Part shown: positions 1 through 7,871 of the stretch, piece after piece
Position numbering within the stretch: position 1 is the first letter of the stretch
Layout of the letters: every line of letters starts with the position of its first letter
DNA from: a bacterium
Lineage (GTDB): Bacteria > Eremiobacterota > Eremiobacteria > Baltobacterales > Baltobacteraceae
Assembly: GCA_021781095.1 (NCBI GenBank)
Contig: JAJXXM010000286.1
Coordinates: forward strand, 1 to 18,624
DNA: 18,624 nt
Direction: 5' to 3'
Program-made: the position numbers and the translations under genes
The notes under the pieces: generated by a model
The model's input: the letters and a program-made list of their open reading frames with translations, nothing else
What the model was told of the DNA's origin: nothing
The model's database searches: none

Positions 1-48
1 GAGGGTATGCTCGGCCGACCCCGTGAATCGCGGAAACTCGCCCTGCAC
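1..48 (-). CDS. mraZ: MraZ, N-terminal fragment (runs off the left edge)
   Basis: Only 16 codons are in the window, starting at a GTG. The encoded start MQGEFPRFTGSAEHTL matches the beginning of MraZ proteins, where a G-x-F/Y...HTLDxKGR stretch opens the first SpoVT/AbrB-like half. A TAG lies immediately upstream in frame, so the GTG is the earliest possible start, and a GGGGAG Shine-Dalgarno sits 5 bases before it. MraZ is the DNA-binding regulator that usually heads the division and cell-wall cluster and represses its own promoter. The 10-bp-spaced boxes just upstream (56-90) are the expected MraZ operator, which supports the call strongly despite the short fragment. The rest of mraZ and probably rsmH/ftsL should follow to the left. 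The fragment alone would be weak; fragment, RBS, boxes and promoter together make it convincing. Confidence 0.72.
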   Translation of the reverse strand, partial: MQGEFPRFTGSAEHTL

Positions 49-55
49 CTATGCT

Positions 56-90
56 CCCCTTGGCGCCACTTTACACCACTGGGCTCCACT
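56..90 (-). promoter_or_regulatory. MraZ-box direct repeats
   Basis: Read on the minus strand, AGTGG occurs at 90-86, 80-76 and 70-66 and a variant AGGGG at 60-56, all in exact 10-bp phase. Known MraZ operators are short GTGG(G)-type repeats with a 10-bp period upstream of mraZ. Here the array starts at the -10 element and ends in the Shine-Dalgarno region, a position suited to autorepression. Confidence 0.7.
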
Positions 91-116
91 ATACCCGCTG
101 CGGGTGGGTGAGGCAA
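88..116 (-). promoter_or_regulatory. Promoter of mraZ/dcw cluster
   Basis: On the minus strand TTGCCT (116-111) is followed after 17 bases by TATAGT (93-88), a good -35/-10 pair at standard spacing. The -10 abuts the first MraZ box. Transcription would run leftward into mraZ. Confidence 0.6.
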
Positions 117-399
117 GAGTCGCAGCGAACTCCAGAAGACAACGCGACTAAACAGAAGCCGGGCTCACTTTCCAAAAGTCAGTGCTACTGGCGCCGCAAT
201 CGCCGATATAGATAGATATGGCAGCTTCGGGCCCACCGCGCATTTTCGAGGAACTACCAGACGATGGCCAATCTTGGCGCCTGGACTTCGGCGGCGGAAT
301 AGTACGAGGCAGCACGCGCCTGACGCCTATGATTCAGCTGCATTTCACTCCATTCACCGGGCGCACTCGGTCTCGTTCATCGTTGCAATCAAATCGATT
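117..399. other. Intergenic stretch, no gene seen
   Basis: Nothing convincing is encoded on either strand between the mraZ promoter and the end of the decayed gene at 400. An open plus-strand frame from 218 runs antisense across that decayed gene and has no ribosome binding site or recognisable family features. Confidence 0.4.
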
Positions 400-780
400 C
401 TACGCCTGGTCGGCTAGCAAGATTATCCTTGCAAGTGTACCCAACTTCACCGCGTGTGCTGCGGCCTGCGTTGCCATCTTATGGTCTCTTTCTTGGCCGC
501 TCCGCAGTTCCGCGACCCGTTGGTCAGAAATTTGCTGAAGCTATACTGCCGCAGTAACAGCGCGACCACCAAATACCTATTCGCTGGCGACCCCTAACAC
601 GACAAAAAGAGTCCCGGGAACAATCGACATTTTCTCTGTCCTCGACATTCCTTTGCTAAATAAAACAAGTCTTATCAACTCCATAGAGACGCCGAGCACG
701 ACAATTCCGGTGGCAATCTCGCTCCGCCAACTTGCTGCCGAAAAAACGGCCTTGAGCACTTCTACGTCGGGATTTGGCAT
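400..780 (-). pseudogene. Decayed membrane/coiled-coil protein with two in-frame amber codons
   Basis: From an ATG at 780 one minus-strand frame encodes 67 residues with two hydrophobic stretches (IATGIVVLGVSMELIRLVLF and a second around SIVPGTLFVVLGV). It then meets TAG at 577-579, continues for 11 residues, meets TAG at 541-543, and continues in the same frame with a coiled-coil-like stretch starting LQQISDQRVAELRSG, ending at TAG 400-402. The order two membrane segments, ...GVASE-x-FGGRA..., then a heptad-rich helix is what I remember from small bacterial inner-membrane proteins of this type, with an aromatic residue at the first amber and a charged or polar residue at the second. I therefore read it as one gene broken by two nonsense changes. 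No Shine-Dalgarno is visible before 780. Alternative: only the 67-residue N-terminal part is expressed. Confidence 0.45.
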
Positions 781-968
781 AGGATATATGAGTACTGCAA
801 ACCGGAGCAGAAGCGAGAAATATTTTTTTGCATTGGCGCATTCATGTTCTCCATCGCTGTGCTTGTGCGGGTGACAATGGAAAACACTGGCCGTCTTCCT
901 TTCTGCAATAGGGGTGAGTTTACGCTCCCGCTAGGGCTTCTTCGTGGGAGTGATCGCAGCTGCGGCGG

Positions 969-2264
969 CTAGCCCGCGCGGTATTTGAGGATTAACTCAT
1001 CCCGCATGCGCTTACGCAGGGCGTGCATTGAACTTCGCTTGGAAGGCGGCGGAAGATATCTACGGCTAGGCGGCAGCGGGCGCCGTACCTTCGACACATG
1101 GTCAAAGCCGTTATCCCGCGCGATCGCATTGACCGCCGCCGAGTTCCTAACGTCAACACCGCGGATCGTGCAATCTCCGACAACGAACAAAGCAGTCCCA
1201 CCGTTAGCGATGACTCTTCGCATCTCCCCGATCGTTTTTGACAGATCTCGGACATAGAGCCTCAACGTGTTACGTAACTTTGGCGTTAGCGCCTCAACAT
1301 CGTCCACCATAAGTTTAACTATGTTGTCATATGTCTCCATCGAAGAGCCTCGGTCTGTTCCAATGTTGGTTGAGCGAATGTCTCGGAGATCGTCGATTTG
1401 ATATCCGAGCCACACGAGACTCATCTTGTGGCCGCGGAGATAGTCGATCGCGTTGAGGTACGGCGGGCTCGTGAGTATGTAATCGAACTCGCCGTCTTCA
1501 AAAGGAAGGTTTCTGCAGTCTCCTCTGATCGCGCGCGCCTGCAAAAGGCCAGTGGTTCCCTTGAAATGCGCGTTCTTCGAAATCGTATTTACGCTTTGCA
1601 TAAAAACATCGAAGGGCAGCACCGGGGACAGGTCCCTGGTACGGTGTGGTCTGCTGTGTGAAACGTCCTCCGCGAGACTTACGCCGATTTCTTTCGTTAT
1701 GATCATGCGCGATACCGCGATCTTCAGGAACGTCTTCACGTCATAGTCGCCCGTGGTCAGCTCGCCCATGATGGCCGCGAGTTGCCGGCGCGCCGTGTCG
1801 TCGAACCAGTAGCGTATGAACGCGCGAGTCTCCTCATCGGCCCCGAGCGGGTACGCGTCACCTTTTGAGATGCTCCGATAGGCCTGTCGCGAGTTTTTGA
1901 GTAAGCGCGCAGCCTCGCGTGCGAGCAATGGCGCGTCAAGATCGCGGCACGAAGCTTGAGCGATGAGGACGGCAAGCGGATCGCGGTCGATGCCAACCCC
2001 TTCATGACCACGCAGTCGCGCCGAGAGAACTGTCGTTCCTGAACCCATCATTGGATCGAGAACACGCGTGCCGCGCGGCAATTCTTTCAAGGCGCTCATA
2101 GCCAATTCGGGTGCCATGCGCGCGGGAAACGGATGTACGAATTTCATATTCAAGAAGCGGCTCCTCACACTCGATGCCGGCACGAAACCGAGCTGCGTGA
2201 CGCTTTGCTCGGAACTCTCGTGGCCTCGAATGACTTCGGTCGGTGAAGTTTCTGAACGCATCAT
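969..2264 (-). CDS. DNA methyltransferase of the defence cassette (amino-MTase, TSPPY type)
   Basis: A 431-residue S-adenosylmethionine-dependent DNA amino-methyltransferase. Motif X-like KFVHPFPARMAPELA lies at 41-55, motif I DPMMGSGTT at 70-78 with the acidic GIDRDP following, and catalytic motif IV TSPPY at 265-269, continuing NAIDYLRGHKMSLVWLGY. About 185 residues between motifs I and IV are large enough for target recognition, giving the order X-I-TRD-IV. TSPPY occurs in both N4-cytosine and N6-adenine enzymes, so the base is not decided, though S-P-P-Y leans to N4-cytosine. The ATG at 2264 (a second ATG adjoins it) has only a weak RBS; a start at Met40 (NMKF) is possible. It is last in the cassette, 129 bases after the small winged-helix gene, and may have its own promoter. 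Likely role: protecting host DNA from the GHKL-nuclease/Z1 machinery upstream. Confidence 0.88.
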   Translation of the reverse strand: MMRSETSPTEVIRGHESSEQSVTQLGFVPASSVRSRFLNMKFVHPFPARMAPELAMSALKELPRGTRVLDPMMGSGTTVLSARLRGHEGVGIDRDPLAVLIAQASCRDLDAPLLAREAARLLKNSRQAYRSISKGDAYPLGADEETRAFIRYWFDDTARRQLAAIMGELTTGDYDVKTFLKIAVSRMIITKEIGVSLAEDVSHSRPHRTRDLSPVLPFDVFMQSVNTISKNAHFKGTTGLLQARAIRGDCRNLPFEDGEFDYILTSPPYLNAIDYLRGHKMSLVWLGYQIDDLRDIRSTNIGTDRGSSMETYDNIVKLMVDDVEALTPKLRNTLRLYVRDLSKTIGEMRRVIANGGTALFVVGDCTIRGVDVRNSAAVNAIARDNGFDHVSKVRRPLPPSRRYLPPPSKRSSMHALRKRMRDELILKYRAG

Positions 2265-2393
2265 AGCAGATGCCGCCGGCGCCGTGAAGATTCTAGAGAT
2301 TCAATTTCTGAGACTGGTCCGTAGTGTGCTTGGCCCGAGTCGGATTAGGCCTTTGGCTCTTCTGAAAGCCAGTCGAGGAGGCGCCTGAACCTG

Positions 2394-2735
2394 TCACGGC
2401 TTGCGAGGCCGCTTCCCGTACACAAAGTCGGGCGACGAAGCATCAGACTTGCGAAAGCAGTACCGACCTCTACCGCACTTTTCCGCTACACCTTTCTGGC
2501 GTAAGTGGTAGAGGCGTAAAGAAAGGATGTTGCTTGGTGCGCATACGCGGCAGAACTCGCGCCGCGTGGCGGCCACAGCGTATAAGTCCGCCGCGCCAAG
2601 CGTTCTGTCAGGGGCCTCAGAAAGAATCGAGGCGAGAGCTTTCTCCAGGGATAGCGTGCTAGCACAATTGCACTTTCCGGCATCACCCGGCGGTGCCGAT
2701 GGATCGACTGAGTCAAACCCGAGCTGGTCTGCCAT
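2394..2735 (-). CDS. Small winged-helix-like, cysteine-rich protein of the defence cassette
   Basis: 113 residues, ATG start with a GGAGA Shine-Dalgarno 6-7 bases upstream. Residues 29-95 look like a winged helix: a helix (SLEKALASILSEAP), a DLYAVAATRREF helix, a recognition-helix-like stretch SNILSLRLYHLRQKGVAEK and a short wing GRGRYCF. This recalls the wHTH modules (for example HARE-HTH-like) found in restriction enzymes, but I cannot assign a named family. Six cysteines (22, 24, 62, 65, 87, 93) include CxC and CxxC pairs, so metal binding is possible. The C-terminus is basic (GKRPRKP). It lies between the GHKL-nuclease and the methyltransferase. Two identical 9-base direct repeats in its leader make a controller-like regulatory role attractive; a DNA-recognition subunit is the alternative. 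Confidence 0.62.
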   Translation of the reverse strand: MADQLGFDSVDPSAPPGDAGKCNCASTLSLEKALASILSEAPDRTLGAADLYAVAATRREFCRVCAPSNILSLRLYHLRQKGVAEKCGRGRYCFRKSDASSPDFVYGKRPRKP

Positions 2736-2742
2736 GCTTCAT

Positions 2743-2772
2743 CTCCGTTGCGCTTTAGCGCTACTCCGTTGC
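2743..2772 (-). promoter_or_regulatory. Direct repeats upstream of the winged-helix gene (possible operator)
   Basis: GCAACGGAG (minus strand) occurs at 2772-2764 and again at 2751-2743, a 21-base spacing or two helical turns. The second copy contains the Shine-Dalgarno of the small winged-helix gene. The arrangement is that of an operator for a small DNA-binding protein, possibly the product itself. It could also be a duplicated ribosome-binding region. Confidence 0.35.
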
Positions 2773-2778
2773 CGAAAG

Positions 2779-2798
2779 CCAGAGCCCAATGGCTCTGG
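2779..2798 (-). terminator. Intercistronic hairpin (attenuator-like)
   Basis: A perfect 8-bp stem, CCAGAGCC / GGCTCTGG with a 4-base loop, sits just downstream of the GHKL-nuclease stop. It is followed on the transcript only by CUUUCGG, so it lacks a proper U-tract. It may be a partial terminator, attenuator or RNA-processing stem that sets lower expression of the last two genes. Confidence 0.4.
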
Positions 2799-2806
2799 GC
2801 ACAAAC

Positions 2807-5365
2807 TCAACCAAGTTTCCGAGTACGCTTTCGCTTCGCTTTCTTGGATGCGGTCACTCCCGAAGGCGCGTTGCTCTTCTTGGGGTCCTCACTTCCGCGG
2901 TAGCTTCGCATGCGTTCTAGCACCAACGCAGGCTTGCTGTCTAACGAGACGTTGGTATTTGACGCGAAGACGTAGGGCGCGGCCATTTGTCCAAGTGCTC
3001 TACATGCTGCGCGCAGGTCATCCTCAAGCATCTTGATGTTGTGATCCTTGCGCAAGATTGTTTGGATAGCCGCATACTTGACCGTTTCGCTTGGGTTTTC
3101 CCGCTGGCTCTCATATATTGCCTCAAGGATTTCCTTTAACGGCGGCTCCTCCACCGTTCGAGTGCGAAGGTTCGCAACCCACGTGGCCGCTTGCTCAGGG
3201 AGTTGGCATGTTTTGAAGAGCTCCTGGATGTCCAGCGGCGTTAGTCTTTTCAATGGTTGCAAACGCACCAGCTCTGCAAAATCGACCACGCGCATGCACG
3301 TTATCGTCTTCTTGGACTCCCTAAAATCTTGCTGAATCTCTTTCGAGAGCGCCGATTTCTCCTTCAGACTGCTAGCGTATTTCTGCGCAAGAACAAACGC
3401 GTGGTCGCAACCATGATCTTTCCGATGACGCTTGACGGTGGAAATCCCCACGGCTTTCGTCGAAACTGGTTTACCGGGCGACTCCTTGCTTTTCGCTTCG
3501 AGGCTAACCGAGTATCCTCGCCCGCCGGCAAGCCACGCGGAGGCTACGCCATCTGGTTCGCCCTTTTTTCCTATGGGCCGAGCATCGAAACCCATTCGAT
3601 CGAATGCGGCTACAAGCTCCGCCTCGAGGCCATCCTTGTTATTTGCCGCCTCCAATAGAGCATCAGCAATCACAGCTGAATTTCGATTTCCGCTCGTCTT
3701 CGCCGAATATCGTAGCAATTGGTCCCTGTTGAGCATGAGGCTCTGCACTGCTTCGGGCTCCAGGCCCGACTGATACAGCGTGGCTTCCATAACAACTTCA
3801 GCAATTGCAAAGAGCGTTAGCGGCAGGTTGCGCCGCTGATCTTCGTACTCGTCAAGAAAATACGCAACAAACGGGTGCGAAATATTGAGTGTGAGTACAC
3901 CCGTTTCCGCATCGTACGAGCAAAAGCTGCTGTCTCGCTCGAGATCATCGAAGGTAGTATCGGTGACGAAGGCTTTGTCATCGGAGCGCTTCCTAACGGC
4001 AGCGAGGATGGCGGCTTGCTTCGCTTTCGTAGGCGCAGTTGGCATTTCAAGTAGCCGCGGCTTTGCCTCTCCGGCGAATGACTTAACGAGAAGGCCGATA
4101 ATCGGCTCTGACGTTAGACTTGCTGGCGTGCCGGCGATTCGATCACTTAGGCGGCCCGATGGATCAGATTTTTCCTGATGCTTCTCGAGTGCAGATCGTG
4201 CGATTCCAAAGCTATCGTAGAGGAGCTTCTGTGCCGCTCTCACCAACGGGCTTTCGCGGACCTCTTCGCGAGTTGAGCGAAGCTCTTCATCCAACTTGTC
4301 GATATGAACGGACATTTGGAATCTGGCAAGAGTGCCATGCCGAAGAAGGTTGCTGCTGATGTTGAAGTACGGATCATCAATGTTGATCAGTCGCTTATTC
4401 ACATAAACGAAATACCCATAACTTCGATTCGCAGCCGCCTTTCCTGTCGTTAGCAGATCATCATAGATTGAAAACTGGCCCCAGATTCTTCCCAACAGGG
4501 GATCCAGCAAGCCGTAACGTTCGGGGTCGTCCTCCGCTAGGTCGCGTCGGATGTCGACACTCAGATCGTGCTTTCCAATCGCTTTGATGTCTTTGCCAAG
4601 CGTCCACTTTTTTATAAGCGAGGACTCCTTGGTCGGGGCGAGGCGCTTTGCCGCGCTATTAAGATACACATTGAAGTCGTCGCGCACCGGCATTGCGGTA
4701 GAGAGTATCCACTGCAACCTGCCAATCTGAAGGTCCCGACCCATTGGCTTCAGCGACGACATGATCGCAGCTGTCCAACTCTTTGGCGCACCGGTTCCGA
4801 AGAGCTTCACTCCACGCTTCAACCACGGATCAAGGATCTTCTTGGCTTGTGCCTCCGTGATGCTTCTCAAGATAACTTTGATTTCGTCGGATTCCTCAGG
4901 CGGCGGCATGACTTCGTCGCTCTTAGGAATTTGTCGGTAGTCCATCGTCGCCGCGAAAATCTTACCATTTACGCAAGACACATGAGTAAGCTCTTCAGCC
5001 AAGACGTAGGTCGCCAATTTCCCGATTCCAAATTTACCGATGGGGTTGCGACCGTGCGTGCGCAAGTATTCCTTCGAACGTTTGTTGCTTCGACCAACCA
5101 GCCAATGCCGACGGAAGTCCTTCTCTTTCATTCCTTCACCATCATCGATGACGGCTATAGTTGCATCGTCGGCGTCCAAGTCAGCGGATGTAAACACGTA
5201 GACGTGTTCGGCCATAGCATCGAAAGAATTGGATACGAGCTCCTCGACCGCTTTTGTTGGGCTCTTGTAGAGCCCCTCAGAAAACAGATCGATTATGCGA
5301 TGGCTGAGGCGCACGGGAATCGTGCCGACCTCTTTGCCTAAAAAACTCAGGTCCGATTTCGCCAC
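2807..5365 (-). CDS. GHKL (MutL/MORC/Hsp90-type) ATPase fused to a PD-(D/E)XK nuclease domain
   Basis: 852 residues, GTG start with GGGGAG seven bases upstream. Residues 20-130 are a GHKL ATPase: N-box EELVSNSFDA (41-50, Asn46 and Asp49), G1 box DDGEGM (74-79) and lid/G2 GKFGIGKLA (110-118). A middle region resembles the transducer part of Hsp90/MORC-like ATPases, with YVNKRLI at 321-327 in the conserved-lysine position. Residues ~578-700 look like a restriction-endonuclease fold: helix with Glu582, then GEPDGVA (Asp605) and SLEAKSK (Glu623-x-Lys625), i.e. E...D...ExK. The C-terminus is lysine/arginine rich (841-850), suggesting nucleic-acid contact. Bacterial MutL/MORC-like ATPases in restriction-modification-like operons with Z1 helicases are a described theme (from memory). 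Likely role: ATP-dependent DNA clamp and effector nuclease, with the Z1 ATPase upstream and the methyltransferase downstream. ATPase call very sure; nuclease call good. Confidence 0.9.
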   Translation of the reverse strand: MAKSDLSFLGKEVGTIPVRLSHRIIDLFSEGLYKSPTKAVEELVSNSFDAMAEHVYVFTSADLDADDATIAVIDDGEGMKEKDFRRHWLVGRSNKRSKEYLRTHGRNPIGKFGIGKLATYVLAEELTHVSCVNGKIFAATMDYRQIPKSDEVMPPPEESDEIKVILRSITEAQAKKILDPWLKRGVKLFGTGAPKSWTAAIMSSLKPMGRDLQIGRLQWILSTAMPVRDDFNVYLNSAAKRLAPTKESSLIKKWTLGKDIKAIGKHDLSVDIRRDLAEDDPERYGLLDPLLGRIWGQFSIYDDLLTTGKAAANRSYGYFVYVNKRLINIDDPYFNISSNLLRHGTLARFQMSVHIDKLDEELRSTREEVRESPLVRAAQKLLYDSFGIARSALEKHQEKSDPSGRLSDRIAGTPASLTSEPIIGLLVKSFAGEAKPRLLEMPTAPTKAKQAAILAAVRKRSDDKAFVTDTTFDDLERDSSFCSYDAETGVLTLNISHPFVAYFLDEYEDQRRNLPLTLFAIAEVVMEATLYQSGLEPEAVQSLMLNRDQLLRYSAKTSGNRNSAVIADALLEAANNKDGLEAELVAAFDRMGFDARPIGKKGEPDGVASAWLAGGRGYSVSLEAKSKESPGKPVSTKAVGISTVKRHRKDHGCDHAFVLAQKYASSLKEKSALSKEIQQDFRESKKTITCMRVVDFAELVRLQPLKRLTPLDIQELFKTCQLPEQAATWVANLRTRTVEEPPLKEILEAIYESQRENPSETVKYAAIQTILRKDHNIKMLEDDLRAACRALGQMAAPYVFASNTNVSLDSKPALVLERMRSYRGSEDPKKSNAPSGVTASKKAKRKRTRKLG

Positions 5366-5402
5366 TAACGTCTCCCCTATTGCGGTCTTGCTTCGTTAAA
5401 CT

Positions 5403-5852
5403 TCAGCCTGAATCCGCGCCGAATAACTCTTTCACGTACTCCGCATCTCCAAGCTTTCTCGATATTGCTCCAAAGGTTCCCGATACCGAGTACATCTGTC
5501 GTGGCTTTCGCACGACCGAAACGCTTGCCGTAGTCGGCTCTTCTCCGATCAATAGTATTGTTGACTCATAGTTGAGCGCAACGATTCCATCGTCGCGACA
5601 CACCAGTAGCACGAGAATCTGAGAGTAGCGCTCTTTCAGTTCTAACAACGCACGCTTGTGATCGGGAGTGAAGGTGAATGCCCATGGGGTCATACGGTCC
5701 GTCGCATATTTAATGAGCGTGCCGATCTTCTCGTCTAGCGCATAGCATCCCGAACCCACCTCATCGAGCCGCGCGACGCGAACAGTCTCCGCTATGGAAA
5801 CGAGTCTTGATAGCGCAGCACCATGGTAAAACTCATATTCGCGAAGTGCCAA
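5403..5852 (-). CDS. Conserved-looking 149-residue protein between Z1 ATPase and GHKL-nuclease
   Basis: No family name recognised. It starts at TTG 5852, because a TAG (the Z1 stop) is only two codons upstream in the same frame, and AGAGGT lies about 9 bases before it. It is alpha/beta, with no membrane segment or signal peptide. Landmarks: FYHGAALSRLV (8-18), KYATDRMTPWAFTFTPDH (48-65), a beta strand and turn ILVLLVCRDDGIVALNY (79-95), then a basic VVRKPRQMYSVSG (113-125). I have an impression of similar stand-alone bacterial proteins with a Y-x-T-x-R-x-P-W-x-F-x-F signature, but cannot name them. It is wedged between the two ATPase genes (6 and 37 bases), so it is probably a component of the same complex. 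A small nuclease or DNA-end/recognition subunit is conceivable, but no complete catalytic motif is visible. Confidence 0.72.
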   Translation of the reverse strand: MALREYEFYHGAALSRLVSIAETVRVARLDEVGSGCYALDEKIGTLIKYATDRMTPWAFTFTPDHKRALLELKERYSQILVLLVCRDDGIVALNYESTILLIGEEPTTASVSVVRKPRQMYSVSGTFGAISRKLGDAEYVKELFGADSG

Positions 5853-5858
5853 GTCGAA

Positions 5859-7871
5859 CTACCTCTGGCCAAGAAATGAGACTGGCTCGTTGAACTTATA
5901 GAACACGCGAGCATTCTCTCCAAAATAATGGATCTTGATGTGATGCTCAGCATCGGGGAATTTGTCCAGTTCAAGTTCCTTGGTGCCGATGAATCCTCGC
6001 CGACGCCACACAGTCGCTCGGTCGGTTTCGTTTTCCTTGTCTGTATAGCCCTCGATCGATTGCGCGTCATGGATAGCAATTGACATGTTCCCGTGAGGGC
6101 TGTACTCGCTAATAAAGTTCAGCAGATATGTCGGCAATGCGGGTTCGCCAATTTGCTTCTGTAGGGCCACTAGCTTCGCCATCGGAGTCACGCTCGGCCC
6201 TGAGAGCACTTTCTGAACAGCGCCACTATCGTACTTGAAAAGCGCGAAGCTCATTTCGCCGACCTGCATATTTACCGTCGCGCGGTCAATGCTGCTGCCC
6301 GCAACCGCTGCTATTTTTTTGTCCTCAATCCAAATCGGCGAGCGATCGTCGGTATTGATGGCCATTAGCGCCAACGTGTGAAAGAGGAAGCATCGGTGCC
6401 ACTTCGCGTAAAGCGAAGCTGGAATTGATAACTCAAAGAATTGAAGATAAGATCCTCGGTCTCCAAACATCCGCGCGCGTTGAATATACGTATCTTGTTG
6501 CATTTTGTGCTTGACGTCGCGGGTAAAGAACATGGAGAGCAGGTTGTTGAAGGTCACGCCGCGCGATACTATGTTCCCGCCGATCACAATAGTAAACGGT
6601 GTCTGCGGCGTCGTCGCTCGATCCCAATCAGACCCGGTCTGCTTTTTCTCGCTATTCATGATCACTTCGTCATGCCTGCGCGCATTTTTTGCCACGTATG
6701 CAGTGATGGTATCGCCCTCACCGGGGTATCGCGCTGCAGCAATATCCCAGATCTGTTTGAGATACTTGGGAAACGTGGGATCATCACGGTTCGACAAAAT
6801 GCTAAATATCTTGAGAACTTGAGTGTAGTCTTCAGAGTGGTCGTCCTTGCCACCACTTGTGTGAATCAACATCGCATAGTTCATTTCGTGCGAGTTGATC
6901 TCGGTGTTGAGGTGTGCAACATTGACGAGAAAACTGAACAGTGCGTCTCGAAGGAACTTCGGTTCCGCGTGCTCCTCTGGCAGTCTCTTCAGCGCAAACG
7001 GGAGCTTTTGTATGTCTTCGAGGCGAGTCGGAAAGAACACCGTCCTGCCCTTGTAGTCGGGATGCGGATTGAAGAGAACCCAGCGTTCGGTTTCGTTTTC
7101 AAAAGTGTGGTTTAAGTTCAAGCGCGCCGGCGTTGCGGTGACGCCAATATAGATGCCGTCCTTCCCCAACACTTTCTCGACCAACTCATTGATGGGCGTC
7201 TTTACGTCGCCTTCCTTGTTGATCTTCGCATTGGGTGTGGCATAGTCGGCCTCGTCGTCAATGACTACGACCGAGTCTTTTGCCTTCCGAAGCTTTTCAA
7301 CTAACTTGGATAGATCGCTTCCATTTTTCTTGCAAAAGATGATCCACTCGCCCTTTGCGAGCGAGATTTCGTCGTGTAGTATTTCGTCATGTCTTTTCGG
7401 CGATGGATCGAGACCGGCGGATCGAAAACGCGAGAGGTTTTGATCAAGCAATTTTACATTGTCGTTGAGGAGAACAATGATGATACGATGGCCTTCGTCA
7501 AGGAGCCGCGCGGTCAAGGCAATCATCATTTCGGTTTTGCCGCTCTGGGGCTCCCCGTATATCACGAAGGAGCGGCTACCTGCCTTGAGGTTGGCAATCG
7601 CCTCCTCAACGGTCTGTCTGATGTTGTCGACAAAGCGACCCTTTTCGACGAGCTGAGCGATTCTGTGCTGATATCTATTGTGTGCAAAGAGCGCCGCGGT
7701 AATACTATCGATGTTGAAACTTGCATCTTCGGCGATCGCGTTTTCGGTATTGCCCTGAACCGTCTTGATGAACGAATCCATATCTGCCGCATTGGAAAAC
7801 CGGGCCACGTGCTTTCCTCGAACGCCGCTCTTGAAGTTGTACTCCGATCTCATATCGCTGCCGTCAGCCAT
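5859..7871 (-). CDS. Z1-domain superfamily II ATPase with a BrnT-antitoxin-like N-terminus
   Basis: 670 residues from ATG 7871, preceded by AAGGA 8 bases upstream and overlapping the BrnT stop by 8 bases. An upstream ATG at 7937 would lie inside brnT and has no such signal. Helicase motifs: Walker A GEPQSGKT (106-113), DDEAD (205-209), TATP (245-248). The Z1 module follows: GGNIVSRGVT (431-440) and DTYIQRARMFGDRG (460-473), the family's diagnostic G-G-x-x-x-S-R-G-x-T and Q-x-R-x-F-G signature. Z1 ATPases belong to phage-defence and restriction-type operons and are thought to translocate on DNA. Unusually, residues 7-24 (MRSEYNFKSGVRGKHVAR) resemble the EYDFS-x-x-x-RGK segment that opens small antitoxins paired with BrnT-type toxins. 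Since no separate antitoxin gene follows brnT, this N-terminus may neutralise the toxin. The stop TAG is in frame with the next gene two codons on. Confidence 0.9.
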   Translation of the reverse strand: MADGSDMRSEYNFKSGVRGKHVARFSNAADMDSFIKTVQGNTENAIAEDASFNIDSITAALFAHNRYQHRIAQLVEKGRFVDNIRQTVEEAIANLKAGSRSFVIYGEPQSGKTEMMIALTARLLDEGHRIIIVLLNDNVKLLDQNLSRFRSAGLDPSPKRHDEILHDEISLAKGEWIIFCKKNGSDLSKLVEKLRKAKDSVVVIDDEADYATPNAKINKEGDVKTPINELVEKVLGKDGIYIGVTATPARLNLNHTFENETERWVLFNPHPDYKGRTVFFPTRLEDIQKLPFALKRLPEEHAEPKFLRDALFSFLVNVAHLNTEINSHEMNYAMLIHTSGGKDDHSEDYTQVLKIFSILSNRDDPTFPKYLKQIWDIAAARYPGEGDTITAYVAKNARRHDEVIMNSEKKQTGSDWDRATTPQTPFTIVIGGNIVSRGVTFNNLLSMFFTRDVKHKMQQDTYIQRARMFGDRGSYLQFFELSIPASLYAKWHRCFLFHTLALMAINTDDRSPIWIEDKKIAAVAGSSIDRATVNMQVGEMSFALFKYDSGAVQKVLSGPSVTPMAKLVALQKQIGEPALPTYLLNFISEYSPHGNMSIAIHDAQSIEGYTDKENETDRATVWRRRGFIGTKELELDKFPDAEHHIKIHYFGENARVFYKFNEPVSFLGQR

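Noticed and set aside
218..538. Plus-strand 106-codon frame
   Set aside because: It has no RBS or family features and runs antisense to the coiled-coil part of the decayed gene at 400-780.
921..951. CTCCC...GGGAG pairing after the methyltransferase as a terminator
   Set aside because: The stem is only five pairs around a 16-base loop with no T-run; too weak to call.
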